A DNA stretch of 64,000 nt. It comes from Noviherbaspirillum autotrophicum. Lineage in GTDB: Bacteria > Pseudomonadota > Gammaproteobacteria > Burkholderiales > Burkholderiaceae_D. The first letter of the stretch is position 1. Each line of letters begins with the position of its first letter. The notes below the pieces were generated by a model. That model was not told the origin of the DNA and made no database searches. It saw only the letters and a program-made list of their open reading frames with translations. Positions 54,513-61,950 of the stretch are shown here, piece after piece. The stretch spans positions 1 to 64,000 of the forward strand of contig NZ_JWJG01000007.1 of NCBI RefSeq assembly GCF_000818395.1, read 5' to 3'. The translations under genes and the position numbers were made by a program.

Positions 54513-55910
54513 ATGAGCCAATCCGCCCAGACAGTGTCAGTTGTGAAGATGTATGCGCCACGCGAGCAGATCTATGCGAGAGCGGCGAACGGTGTGTATG
54601 CAAACTGGCGCTGGGCCTGCGTCTGGCTGACGCAACTCATCTTCTACGGGTTGCCATGGCTATCATGGAATGGGCGCCAAGCCGTGCTGTTCGATCTCGC
54701 GGCGCGCAAGTTTTATCTGTTCGGCATTGTGCTTTGGCCGCAGGATCTCATCTACCTGGCCTTGCTGCTGATTATCGCTGCCTTTTCGCTCTTTCTGTTT
54801 ACTGCGGTGGCCGGTCGCGTCTGGTGCGGGTTCTCATGCCCACAGACGGTATATACGGAGATATTCATGTGGTTCGAGCGCAAGATCGAGGGGGAGCGCA
54901 GTGCCCGCATGCGCCTGGACCGGCAACCGTGGTCAATCGCCAAGTTTTCAAGGAAGGCGTCCAAGCACGCGGCCTGGGGGCTGTTTGCGTTATGGACGGG
55001 ATTTACCTTGGTTGCCTACTTCACGCCGGCTCGCACGCTCGCGCTCGAGGCTGCCACTTTGGCGCTCGGGCCTTGGCAGTCGTTCTGGATTCTGTTCTAT
55101 GGCTTCGCGACCTATGGCAACGCCGGTTGGCTGCGCGAACAGGTCTGCCGCTACATGTGCCCGTACGCGCGCTTCCAGAGTTCGATGTTTGATCCGGACA
55201 CGCTCATTGTCAGCTACGACCAGAAGCGCGGCGAGCCGCGCAACGCACTTGCGAAGGCCACCGCAAAGAACCTGGCCTCGGGTTCGTGCATCGATTGTTC
55301 ACTGTGCGTCCAAGTCTGTCCGACCGGGATTGATATTCGCAATGGCCTCCAGTCCGACTGCATCGGATGCGCCGCTTGTGTGGACGCCTGCAATTCGGTG
55401 ATGGACAAGATTGGTGCCGCGCGTGGCTTGATTCGTTTCACGACGGAGAATGCCTTGCGCAACAATCTCGCTCCCAAACAGATTGCACGGCGCGTCCTGC
55501 GCCCGCGCGTGCTCATCTACACAGGCATTCTCGTACTAGTCATGAGCGCGTTCTGGGTCTCGCTGCTTACCCGGACGCCCCTGAAAATGGATGTCATTCG
55601 CGACCGCGGTGCAATGGGGCGCGAGGTGGAGGAGGGCATGATCGAAAATGCATTCCGTCTCCAGATCATGAGCACCGACGAGCATCCGCACCGCTACAAG
55701 ATTTCGGTCACTGGAATTGAGGGCATTTCCCTGGTGACGCAGGACGAGGTTCAACTGCAGGGGGCGGAATCGCGCGCGGTCCCGGTGACGGTTCACATTC
55801 CCAAGGATAAGGGAAAGGCGGGATCCAACACGGTGACATTCGGCTTGCAAGCGCAGGATGACGTGCAGCTTCAGGTGAAAGAAAAGGCCGTGTTTTTCGT
55901 GCCACGATAA
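54513..55910 (+). CDS. ccoG: Cytochrome oxidase accessory protein CcoG (RdxA/FixG)
   Basis: The 465-residue membrane protein has five or so membrane segments. It carries two 4Fe-4S ferredoxin motifs (CIDCSLCVQVCPTG and CIGCAACVDAC), a CGFSCPQTVYTE motif and a C-terminal periplasmic Ig-like FixG domain (about 345-465). CcoG family proteins reduce Cu(II) to Cu(I) during assembly of cbb3-type oxidases. No ccoNOP genes are in the window, so the oxidase partner lies elsewhere. It precedes the NorE/NorF-like genes and may share their transcript. Confidence 0.93.
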   Translation: MSQSAQTVSVVKMYAPREQIYARAANGVYANWRWACVWLTQLIFYGLPWLSWNGRQAVLFDLAARKFYLFGIVLWPQDLIYLALLLIIAAFSLFLFTAVAGRVWCGFSCPQTVYTEIFMWFERKIEGERSARMRLDRQPWSIAKFSRKASKHAAWGLFALWTGFTLVAYFTPARTLALEAATLALGPWQSFWILFYGFATYGNAGWLREQVCRYMCPYARFQSSMFDPDTLIVSYDQKRGEPRNALAKATAKNLASGSCIDCSLCVQVCPTGIDIRNGLQSDCIGCAACVDACNSVMDKIGAARGLIRFTTENALRNNLAPKQIARRVLRPRVLIYTGILVLVMSAFWVSLLTRTPLKMDVIRDRGAMGREVEEGMIENAFRLQIMSTDEHPHRYKISVTGIEGISLVTQDEVQLQGAESRAVPVTVHIPKDKGKAGSNTVTFGLQAQDDVQLQVKEKAVFFVPR

Positions 55911-55956
55911 GCCCCTCATTATCGATATTCAAGCTGTAACATAAAGGACGTTCAAG

Positions 55957-56604
55957 ATGATGATGGAAGCGACTTACGCTCCCGCGCATGCGGCGGCAGA
56001 TGCGGAGCACTCCCCGAAGCCTACGTCGGAAGCCATTACGCGGCAGCTGGCGGGGCGCATACCAGGAAACAAGGGGATATGGGTTGGTATTACCTGCGAA
56101 TTCGTCGAGTTCGCCCTGATGTTTTCGGTGTACTTCATCGCCAGGTATCACTACCCGGAGGCGTTTCGGAAGGGGCCGGAGCTGATCTGGACCACGGCCG
56201 GCGCTGTGAACACGCTCATCATGGTGACGAGCAGCTTTTTCGTGGCCTGTTCGCTCGCCTCCGTCAAGAATGCGCAACTTCGCCGCGCCAGGTTCTGGCT
56301 GGCGGCAGCCATCGTGACGGCACTGGGTTACCCCGTGGTCAAGCTGCTGGAAGTCGACTGGAACCTGGCGCACGGCATCGATGGCAAGGCCGGGATTTTC
56401 TACACGGTCTACTACTACCTGACGTTCAACCATCTGGTGCATGCGTGTTGGGGCATATTGGGCATGTGCTGGGCATTTTTCAGGTTGTCGACCAAGGCTT
56501 ACTCCGCAGAGCAGCACGACGGCCTGGAAGCGCTGGCATGCTACTGGCACGCAACCGACATTATCTGGTTGGTCCTTTTCCCGTTGTTTTACGTATTGGC
56601 TTGA
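55957..56604 (+). CDS. norE: Haem-copper oxidase subunit III-like protein (NorE type)
   Basis: A 215-residue membrane protein with five helices and the subunit III pattern: GIWVGITCEFVEFALMFSVYFIAR, NTLIMVTSSFFVACSL, YYYLTFNHLVHACWGILG and a C-terminal HATDIIWLVLFPLFYV. Subunit III-like NorE assists nitric oxide reductase; other family members belong to cytochrome oxidases. It is followed after 3 bp by a small subunit-IV-like gene, the usual norEF arrangement. norCB are absent here, so the partner enzyme is elsewhere. Confidence 0.85.
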   Translation: MMMEATYAPAHAAADAEHSPKPTSEAITRQLAGRIPGNKGIWVGITCEFVEFALMFSVYFIARYHYPEAFRKGPELIWTTAGAVNTLIMVTSSFFVACSLASVKNAQLRRARFWLAAAIVTALGYPVVKLLEVDWNLAHGIDGKAGIFYTVYYYLTFNHLVHACWGILGMCWAFFRLSTKAYSAEQHDGLEALACYWHATDIIWLVLFPLFYVLA

Positions 56605-56607
56605 ACG

Positions 56608-56877
56608 ATGAATCAAACCACAAAAAAATCGCTGCCGGTGCCGGCCTGGCTGGCACTGCTCGCGCTCACCGGCATCAGCCTGCTATTGGGGCAGAAGGTT
56701 GGCCATGCTTCGTGGATGCCTTTCGTCGTCGCCGCCGTTATGTGGCTCAAGGGAACCGTGGTGACCCGCTATTTTCTGGAATCGCGCTCCGCGCATCCGT
56801 TCATCGCCTGGCTGCTGCGCGGTTTCGTGGCCATCGCGCCTGTCGCATTGCTGCTCACCACGCTGCTCCAAAAATAG
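56608..56877 (+). CDS. norF: Oxidase subunit IV/NorF-like small membrane protein
   Basis: An 89-residue protein with three helices (WLALLALTGISLLLG, WMPFVVAAVMWLKGTVV, FIAWLLRGFVAIAPVALLLTTLL), the size and layout of NorF or a cytochrome oxidase subunit IV. It begins 3 bp after the NorE-like gene. Function follows from linkage and size, not from a catalytic motif. Confidence 0.78.
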   Translation: MNQTTKKSLPVPAWLALLALTGISLLLGQKVGHASWMPFVVAAVMWLKGTVVTRYFLESRSAHPFIAWLLRGFVAIAPVALLLTTLLQK

Positions 56878-57018
56878 TCGGCGCATCAGCAGTTCTGAAA
56901 TGAGAATGCACATGAACGCCAGTAAAACCTTCTGACCGATGTACCGGCGTTGTCGCGCATAACGGATAGGTGTCTAACTTCTCCTTGTAGCAGCCAAATA
57001 CCACACAGGACCTCCGAC

Positions 57019-57210
57019 ATGTCAACCAAGCGCTCCTTTTTCTCTACGATAAATGCCGTGGCATGGTCCTTTGTTGGCCTGCGCAGGAGAAAAGATTTTG
57101 AGCAGGATGTAGGCAGGTTAAACCCGCTATACGTCGTTCTTGCCGGCTTGATCGGCGGCGCGACATTTATTGCGATTCTTATGGCGGTCGTGCACTTGGT
57201 CGTTCATTAA
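57019..57210 (+). CDS. DUF2970 membrane protein
   Basis: A 63-residue protein with a helix at the C-terminus (LYVVLAGLIGGATFIAILMAVVHLVVH) and the N-terminal AWSFVGLRRRKDFEQD motif of DUF2970, a family found near respiratory oxidase genes in betaproteobacteria. ATG 57019 has AGGA upstream. It probably continues the oxidase-accessory run. Its stop codon lies at the edge of a 28-bp inverted repeat. Confidence 0.85.
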   Translation: MSTKRSFFSTINAVAWSFVGLRRRKDFEQDVGRLNPLYVVLAGLIGGATFIAILMAVVHLVVH

Positions 57211-57318
57211 CAGCCTGTTTGGGTAGGTCGATAACCATAAAAGCTGGTGTCTTCCTTTCCTGGCATCGGCTTGGCTGCCAGCCTCACTCCGGTTATCGAC
57301 CTACCCACACAGGCTGTT
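57209..57318. repeat. 28-bp near-perfect inverted repeat with 54-nt spacer
   Basis: The arms 57209-57236 and 57291-57318 are complementary at 27 of 28 positions (core GGGTAGGTCGATAACC). The left arm begins inside the stop codon of the DUF2970 gene. The 110-bp unit could be a miniature transposable element or a strong hairpin that stops transcription from both sides. No T-run and no target duplication were resolved. I saw no second copy in this window. Confidence 0.8.
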
Positions 57319-57477
57319 AGCCACTTGCCAGAGCCGCCTTGATTTGCGCTGATTGATTTTCCGGGAGGCGAATCGCAATATCGGCGACTGGCAAGACAGC
57401 CGGCAGTCATGATCGTCCCGTGGTGGATTTGTTGCCGCCGGCGAGCTCCAACCGGCGCGTGCGGCCGATTAAATGAC

Positions 57478-58194
57478 CTATCGCGCCTGAATAAGGAATG
57501 GCAGGACAAAGGCGGTGAGCATGCCGGCCAGCCCCATTGCGAGGCCGGCGAATGCCCCCATCTCCTGGCTTATCTGCAGCGCCCTTGATGTTCCTATGCC
57601 ATGCGCTGCCACACCAAGCGCGAAGCCGCCTGCATCCGCATCAGGAATCTTCATCCCGCGCAGAACGATCTGTGCTACACAGGTGCCAAAGATCCCGGTA
57701 AGCATCACCAGTGCGGATGTCAGAGAAGGGGAGCCGCCGATCTTTTCGGTGACACTCATTGCGATAGGCATTGTGACCGATTTTGCTGCCAGGGATAAAA
57801 CCGTTGGACGGGACGCTCCAAGTAATGCGCCCGTTCCCATCGCAATCGCAACGGAGGCGGCGGAACCGGCCGCGGCAGCGAAGAGAAGCGCAAGCCAGTT
57901 GCGCCTGATCGCCTTCACTTGGCGGTATAGCGGAACCGCGAGGGTAACGGTGGCCGGTCCCAGCAGGAAGTGGATGAACCGGACACCGTTGAAATACGTC
58001 TGGTATGGCGTTCCGGTGAACTTTAGCACTGCCACGAGGATTGCCACGGATACGACCACAGGATGAAGCAATGGGTTGAATCCAGCCCTAGCGTAAATGG
58101 CGAGCGCCTGTTGATACACAAGCAATGTCGCCAGTAGCCATAGCAGTGGTGAGGCCGCTAGAAAATTCAATAAAGAAGTCGGAGAAGTCGTCAT
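57478..58194 (-). CDS. lrgB: LrgB/CidB family membrane protein
   Basis: A 238-residue protein with about seven helices and the LrgB signature LGPATVTLAVPLYRQ, KSVTMPIAMSVTEKIGG and GVAAHGIGTSRALQ. LrgB works with LrgA; in several bacteria the pair transports pyruvate or related small acids, and in staphylococci it affects autolysis. ATG 58194 overlaps the lrgA stop as ATGA; the frame upstream to 58278 is not used. It is last in the hisC-lrgA-lrgB operon. Confidence 0.9.
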   Translation of the reverse strand: MTTSPTSLLNFLAASPLLWLLATLLVYQQALAIYARAGFNPLLHPVVVSVAILVAVLKFTGTPYQTYFNGVRFIHFLLGPATVTLAVPLYRQVKAIRRNWLALLFAAAAGSAASVAIAMGTGALLGASRPTVLSLAAKSVTMPIAMSVTEKIGGSPSLTSALVMLTGIFGTCVAQIVLRGMKIPDADAGGFALGVAAHGIGTSRALQISQEMGAFAGLAMGLAGMLTAFVLPFLIQAR

Positions 58195-58523
58195 TTTCTT
58201 AAGCGGCGAACAACGAACGCCGTAATCGCTATCGATGCGACTGTGCTTGTTGTCAACGCAACCGTAATGGGAAGCCATTCATTGGCAATGCGCTCCATAT
58301 GCAACATGATGCCGACGGCCGCCGGGACAAACAGCAAAGTCATGTAACCAAGGAACCGAGTTGAGAATGTCAGCAGGCTTTTATCTTCCGTGTCTCGGGC
58401 CAGCAGATAGAAAAACAGGAACAGCATGCCGATGACGGCTCCTGGTATGGGGAGCGAGAGCTCGTATGCGACTGCCTCTCCCAGGGCCTGGAACATGAGG
58501 ATCTTTATGACGCTATTCATCAT
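58191..58523 (-). CDS. lrgA: LrgA/CidA family membrane protein
   Basis: A 110-residue protein with four helices and the LrgA pattern LGEAVAYELSLPIPGAVIGMLFLF and FLGYMTLLFVPAAVGIM. It is the partner of LrgB. The start (ATG 58523, next to ATG 58520) overlaps the hisC stop by ATGA and its own stop overlaps lrgB by ATGA, so translation of all three is coupled. Confidence 0.88.
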   Translation of the reverse strand: MMNSVIKILMFQALGEAVAYELSLPIPGAVIGMLFLFFYLLARDTEDKSLLTFSTRFLGYMTLLFVPAAVGIMLHMERIANEWLPITVALTTSTVASIAITAFVVRRLRK

Positions 58524-59599
58524 TCGAAGGCGCTCTTCTGTTTGCCCACCATGTCGCTTAACGCATCGACCAATCGCGCACATTCCGTTGCCGTTCCGAC
58601 AGTTACACGAAGATATTGATTAATGCGAGGCTGCGCAAAATGCCGTACGAAGATAGACATTTCGCGCAGGGGTTTTGCGAGTAGGGGCGCTTCCACAGCC
58701 GGGTGGCGCATGAATACGAAGTTCGCGATGGATGGCAGCACTTCAAAGCCCATCGCAGAAAGTTTCTGTACCAACGCGTCCCGAGTCGTCATGATTGCAA
58801 TGCGGTTCGTTTGAAAATATTTCTCGTCGTTATAGGATGCGATGGCAGCGGCGATCGCAACGCGGTCAAGAGGGTAAGCGTTAAAGGAGTTCTTGACGCA
58901 ATTTAATGCCTCGATGAGGCCCACATGCCCGACGGCGAATCCGATACGCAGCCCCGCAAGCGACCTGGACTTCGAGAAGGTCCGGATGACCAACAGGTTG
59001 GAATAGCGATGAATCAGCGGTATGGCGGATTCGCCGCCGAAATCGATGTAGGCTTCATCAACCACGACGACTGCGTGAGGATGAGCTGCAACCAGGTCTT
59101 CAACCGCGACCAAGGGCAGTCCTATCCCTGTCGGCGCATTCGGATTCGGAAAAATGATTCCACCACAATGCTGGTCATAATCCTTCGTATTGATTTCCAT
59201 GGAGTCCGATAGAGGAATCTCACGCAATCCGATGCCATACAACTTGCAGTAGACGCGATAAAAGCTATACGTCACATCGGGAAACAATAGCGGCGCATCA
59301 TGTTTTAGCAGCGCGAGGAAGGCCAGGGCGAGCACTTCGTCCGATCCGTTACCGACAAAGATCTCGTCGGGAGATACGCCGTGGTAACGCGCGAGGACTT
59401 CCTTTAGGGCGGCCGCGTTCGGATCGGGATAGAGCCGCAGGCTATCCGTGGCGGCTTCTTGAATGGCAGAAAGCGCCAGCGGCGAAGGCCCGAACGGGCT
59501 TTCGTTCGTGTTCAGCTTGACGACATGTTCACCTGCCGGCTGCTCGCCCGGGGAGTAGGGTGTCAAATTCCCTACGCCTGGGCTCCAGTATCGATTCAT
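58520..59599 (-). CDS. hisC: Histidinol-phosphate aminotransferase-like
   Basis: A 359-residue class II aminotransferase with the HisC hallmarks LNTNESPFGPSPLA, YPDPNAAALKEVLA, FVGNGSDEVLALAF, VVDEAYIDFGGES and the PLP lysine in IRTFSKSRSLAGLRIGFAVG. HisC converts imidazole-acetol phosphate to histidinol phosphate, but some paralogues use aromatic amino acids. It is not next to other his genes and is coupled to lrgAB through an ATGA overlap. The tie suggests a keto-acid or amino-acid role for this copy. The hisC name reflects the family, not proven substrate. Confidence 0.85.
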   Translation of the reverse strand: MNRYWSPGVGNLTPYSPGEQPAGEHVVKLNTNESPFGPSPLALSAIQEAATDSLRLYPDPNAAALKEVLARYHGVSPDEIFVGNGSDEVLALAFLALLKHDAPLLFPDVTYSFYRVYCKLYGIGLREIPLSDSMEINTKDYDQHCGGIIFPNPNAPTGIGLPLVAVEDLVAAHPHAVVVVDEAYIDFGGESAIPLIHRYSNLLVIRTFSKSRSLAGLRIGFAVGHVGLIEALNCVKNSFNAYPLDRVAIAAAIASYNDEKYFQTNRIAIMTTRDALVQKLSAMGFEVLPSIANFVFMRHPAVEAPLLAKPLREMSIFVRHFAQPRINQYLRVTVGTATECARLVDALSDMVGKQKSAFE

Positions 59600-59689
59600 C
59601 TTCGTGTTGATTGAGCGTGTTTGAGCGGGCTGTTTGAGGGAAGGACTGTGCTGCGAACAAATTCCCTCATTTACTGGAAATCGGGAGGG

Positions 59690-59878
59690 CTACGGGTATT
59701 GACTTGCCTTTGATCTGGGCGGCGATACCTCTTGCCAGGTGCGCGGCAAGCACGCTTCCAGCTCAGACAGGTAACAGGTGAGGCCGATGGTAATGACAGG
59801 AAAAACGATGTGATAGGAAATGGTGAACCCGAATTGAATTCGGGCGAGTTCAAGCGCGGTCGAGCCCAGCATAGTCAT
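59690..59878 (-). pseudogene. cydA: Cytochrome bd oxidase subunit I, N-terminal fragment
   Basis: The first 45 residues (MLGSTALELARIQFGFTISYHIVFPVITIGL) match the start of cytochrome bd subunit I (CydA/CioA), including the family's His region. The frame then diverges and stops; the rest of the gene is gone. It lies between hisC and the MocR-type regulator. Confidence 0.8.
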
Positions 59879-60156
59879 TCCCTCAAGTTCTTTACCAATC
59901 GGAAAAACGAGATCGGCGCCATTGAGTATGCTCCAAAGTGTTGTTGAATAACAGGATCAGGGACGGCTTTAAAAACCAGATCAGAGCCATCTTGATTATT
60001 CAAAAAATTCGTTCCTGTACCTGTACTTTCTAACGAGTGCTATGGTGAAATACAACAGCAGCAACGTGATACGGAGCAGAATGTCTTTGTGTTTGCTTAC
60101 CGTATCAGATGTCATGCCTCAAGAAAGTTTATTTCAGCGCTTAACCCAAGGTCTTT
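59879..60156. other. Upstream region of the MocR-type regulator
   Basis: AT-rich intergenic sequence with the probable promoter of the gene at 60157 on the plus strand. No gene recognised. No clear operator was defined. Confidence 0.5.
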
Positions 60157-61587
60157 ATGAAACGCTATGAAGCACTTGCCGAGGAAATTGCTCAGTCCAT
60201 TCGCACCGGGGTGATGAAACTAGGCGATCGTCTCCCTTCAGTTCGGCAGGCAAGCACGAGCCGCGGGGTCAGCCCCTCGACAGTCTTTGAGGCGTATTAC
60301 CTGTTGGAAGCGCGGGGGCTGATACGCGCACGCGAGCGGTCCGGATATTACGTGACCGCAGGGGCAAAATCGCTTCCGCCCGAACCCGACATTTCTTCCC
60401 AGCCAAGCGGGGATTCGACTAACGTTGACGTCAGCCAGCTGGTTTTTGATGTGCTTGAGTCGCTCAAGACACGTGACGTGATTCCGTTTGGCTCTGCCTT
60501 TCCGAGCCCGTTGCTGTTCCCGCTGCAGCGGCTCGCACGTTCGATGGCGAGCAGCGTGCAGGAGATGGACCCGTGGAGCACGGTGGATGATCTGACGCCG
60601 GGAAATGCGGCATTGCGTCGTCAAATCGCTTTGCGCTACCTCGCTGACGGCCTGCATATCCACACCGATGAAATCGTGATTACCAATGGTGCGCTGGAAG
60701 CGCTGAATTTATGTCTTCAGGCGGTCACCCGCCCGGGCGATTGCGTGCTCATTGAATCTCCAACCTTTTATGCAGCACTCCAGGCGCTGGAACGCGTTGG
60801 GCTGAAGGCAATCGAGGTGCCGACGCACCCGCGGGAAGGTGTCGACCTTGAAGCGATGGCGCTAGCTTTGGAACGTCACAAACCGAAGGCATGCTGGTTG
60901 ATGACGAACTTCCAGAATCCGCTGGGTAGCCTGATGTCAGATGAAAAAAAGCAGGCACTGGTTGAGCTGCTGACCTCCCATGATGTGCCGTTAATCGAGG
61001 ATGACGTCTACGGTGAGCTTTATTTTGGAAGCAAGCGTCCCATTTCCGCAAAAGCGTTCGACACGAAGGGGTTGGTGATGCATTGCGCCTCCTTCTCGAA
61101 ATGTTTGGCGCCGGGCTACCGGATAGGCTGGGCAGTGCCAGGGCGATTTACCCAGCGCGTGGCTCGCTTAAAGGTCACGACGACGCTGTCCGCCTCGGCG
61201 CCGGCACAGGCGGCGCTTGCCGACTACCTGGCCAAAGGTGGATACGACAAGCATTTGCGCCAATTGCGCCACGCGTTATCCGTGCAACAAAGCGCAATGG
61301 TGCAAGCCGTTGTGCGTCATTTCCCCAAGGGCACAAAAGCGACTCGCCCAAGCGGTGGGTATTTCTTGTGGATAGAGCTGCCGGGCAAAATCAATACGCT
61401 TGAAGTGCACAGGCAAGCGTTCTCACTGGGAATCAGCATCGCGCCGGGACCGATGTTTTCCGCGCACCGCGGATTTGCGAATTGCCTTCGTCTTAACTAT
61501 GGACATCCGTGGGATGAGCGAACGGAGGCAGCGTTAACCACGCTCGGTCGCTTGATTGCTGCAAATATGGAAGCAAAAAGAGAATGA
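60157..61587 (+). CDS. MocR-type transcription regulator (GntR HTH plus aminotransferase domain)
   Basis: A 476-residue protein with an N-terminal winged helix (MKRYEALAEEIAQSIRTGVMKLGDRLPSVRQAS and PSTVFEAYYLLEARGLI, residues 1-70) and a C-terminal fold type I aminotransferase domain (about 110-470) with IEDDVYGELYFG and the PLP lysine in HCASFSKCLAPGYRIGWAVPG. Proteins of this type bind PLP or an aminated ligand and regulate nearby genes, for example PdxR. It lies upstream of and divergent from hisC-lrgAB, separated by the cydA fragment, so regulation of that operon is possible. Domain order is standard. Confidence 0.92.
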   Translation: MKRYEALAEEIAQSIRTGVMKLGDRLPSVRQASTSRGVSPSTVFEAYYLLEARGLIRARERSGYYVTAGAKSLPPEPDISSQPSGDSTNVDVSQLVFDVLESLKTRDVIPFGSAFPSPLLFPLQRLARSMASSVQEMDPWSTVDDLTPGNAALRRQIALRYLADGLHIHTDEIVITNGALEALNLCLQAVTRPGDCVLIESPTFYAALQALERVGLKAIEVPTHPREGVDLEAMALALERHKPKACWLMTNFQNPLGSLMSDEKKQALVELLTSHDVPLIEDDVYGELYFGSKRPISAKAFDTKGLVMHCASFSKCLAPGYRIGWAVPGRFTQRVARLKVTTTLSASAPAQAALADYLAKGGYDKHLRQLRHALSVQQSAMVQAVVRHFPKGTKATRPSGGYFLWIELPGKINTLEVHRQAFSLGISIAPGPMFSAHRGFANCLRLNYGHPWDERTEAALTTLGRLIAANMEAKRE

Positions 61588-61950
61588 TCTCAATTTGCTA
61601 TCGCACGCATACCTTGCAGGCAGCATACGCACGTTTCAGAACCTTGCTTAAGCGGTCTATGTATGAGTAGACGCTTTGCCATTCACTACTTTTTAGCTCG
61701 GCTGATTGAAGCCTATGCGTATCTAATAAGGAAAGAACATCGATTGCGCCTTCAAGGTTCTCCAAAAGTTTAATCATCCCAGATATAGAGCAGGACGCAG
61801 GTCGAGAAAGAACCAGAGGACGCCCGTTGACACTGAGAATTAGCTCTTTAGAAAAAACAGGTGGGACGTGAGGGAAAGTTGCATTTTAGTAGCGAAAGTC
61901 GTTCCGTTCGATTATCCTTAAATTTCAAATTGTTATTATCGAAAGCGCCC
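61588..61950. other. Intergenic region with one small minus-strand ORF
   Basis: The region between the MocR-type gene and the diguanylate cyclase contains the small ORF at 61598-61777 and otherwise AT-rich sequence holding the cyclase promoter. A GTG at 61861 opens the cyclase frame upstream of the preferred ATG. Confidence 0.5.
61598..61777 (-). CDS. Small ORF of 59 codons, unknown function
   Basis: From ATG 61777 the frame reads MIKLLENLEGAIDVLSLL, ELKSSEWQSVYSYIDRLS and KVLKRAYAACKVCVR, a composition typical of a helical soluble protein and unlike a shadow frame. The same frame stays open upstream for about 34 codons (KELILSVNGRPLVLSRPAS), so the true start may be further out at a rare start codon. 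No ribosome site is obvious. I do not recognise the family. Confidence 0.45.
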   Translation of the reverse strand: MIKLLENLEGAIDVLSLLDTHRLQSAELKSSEWQSVYSYIDRLSKVLKRAYAACKVCVR

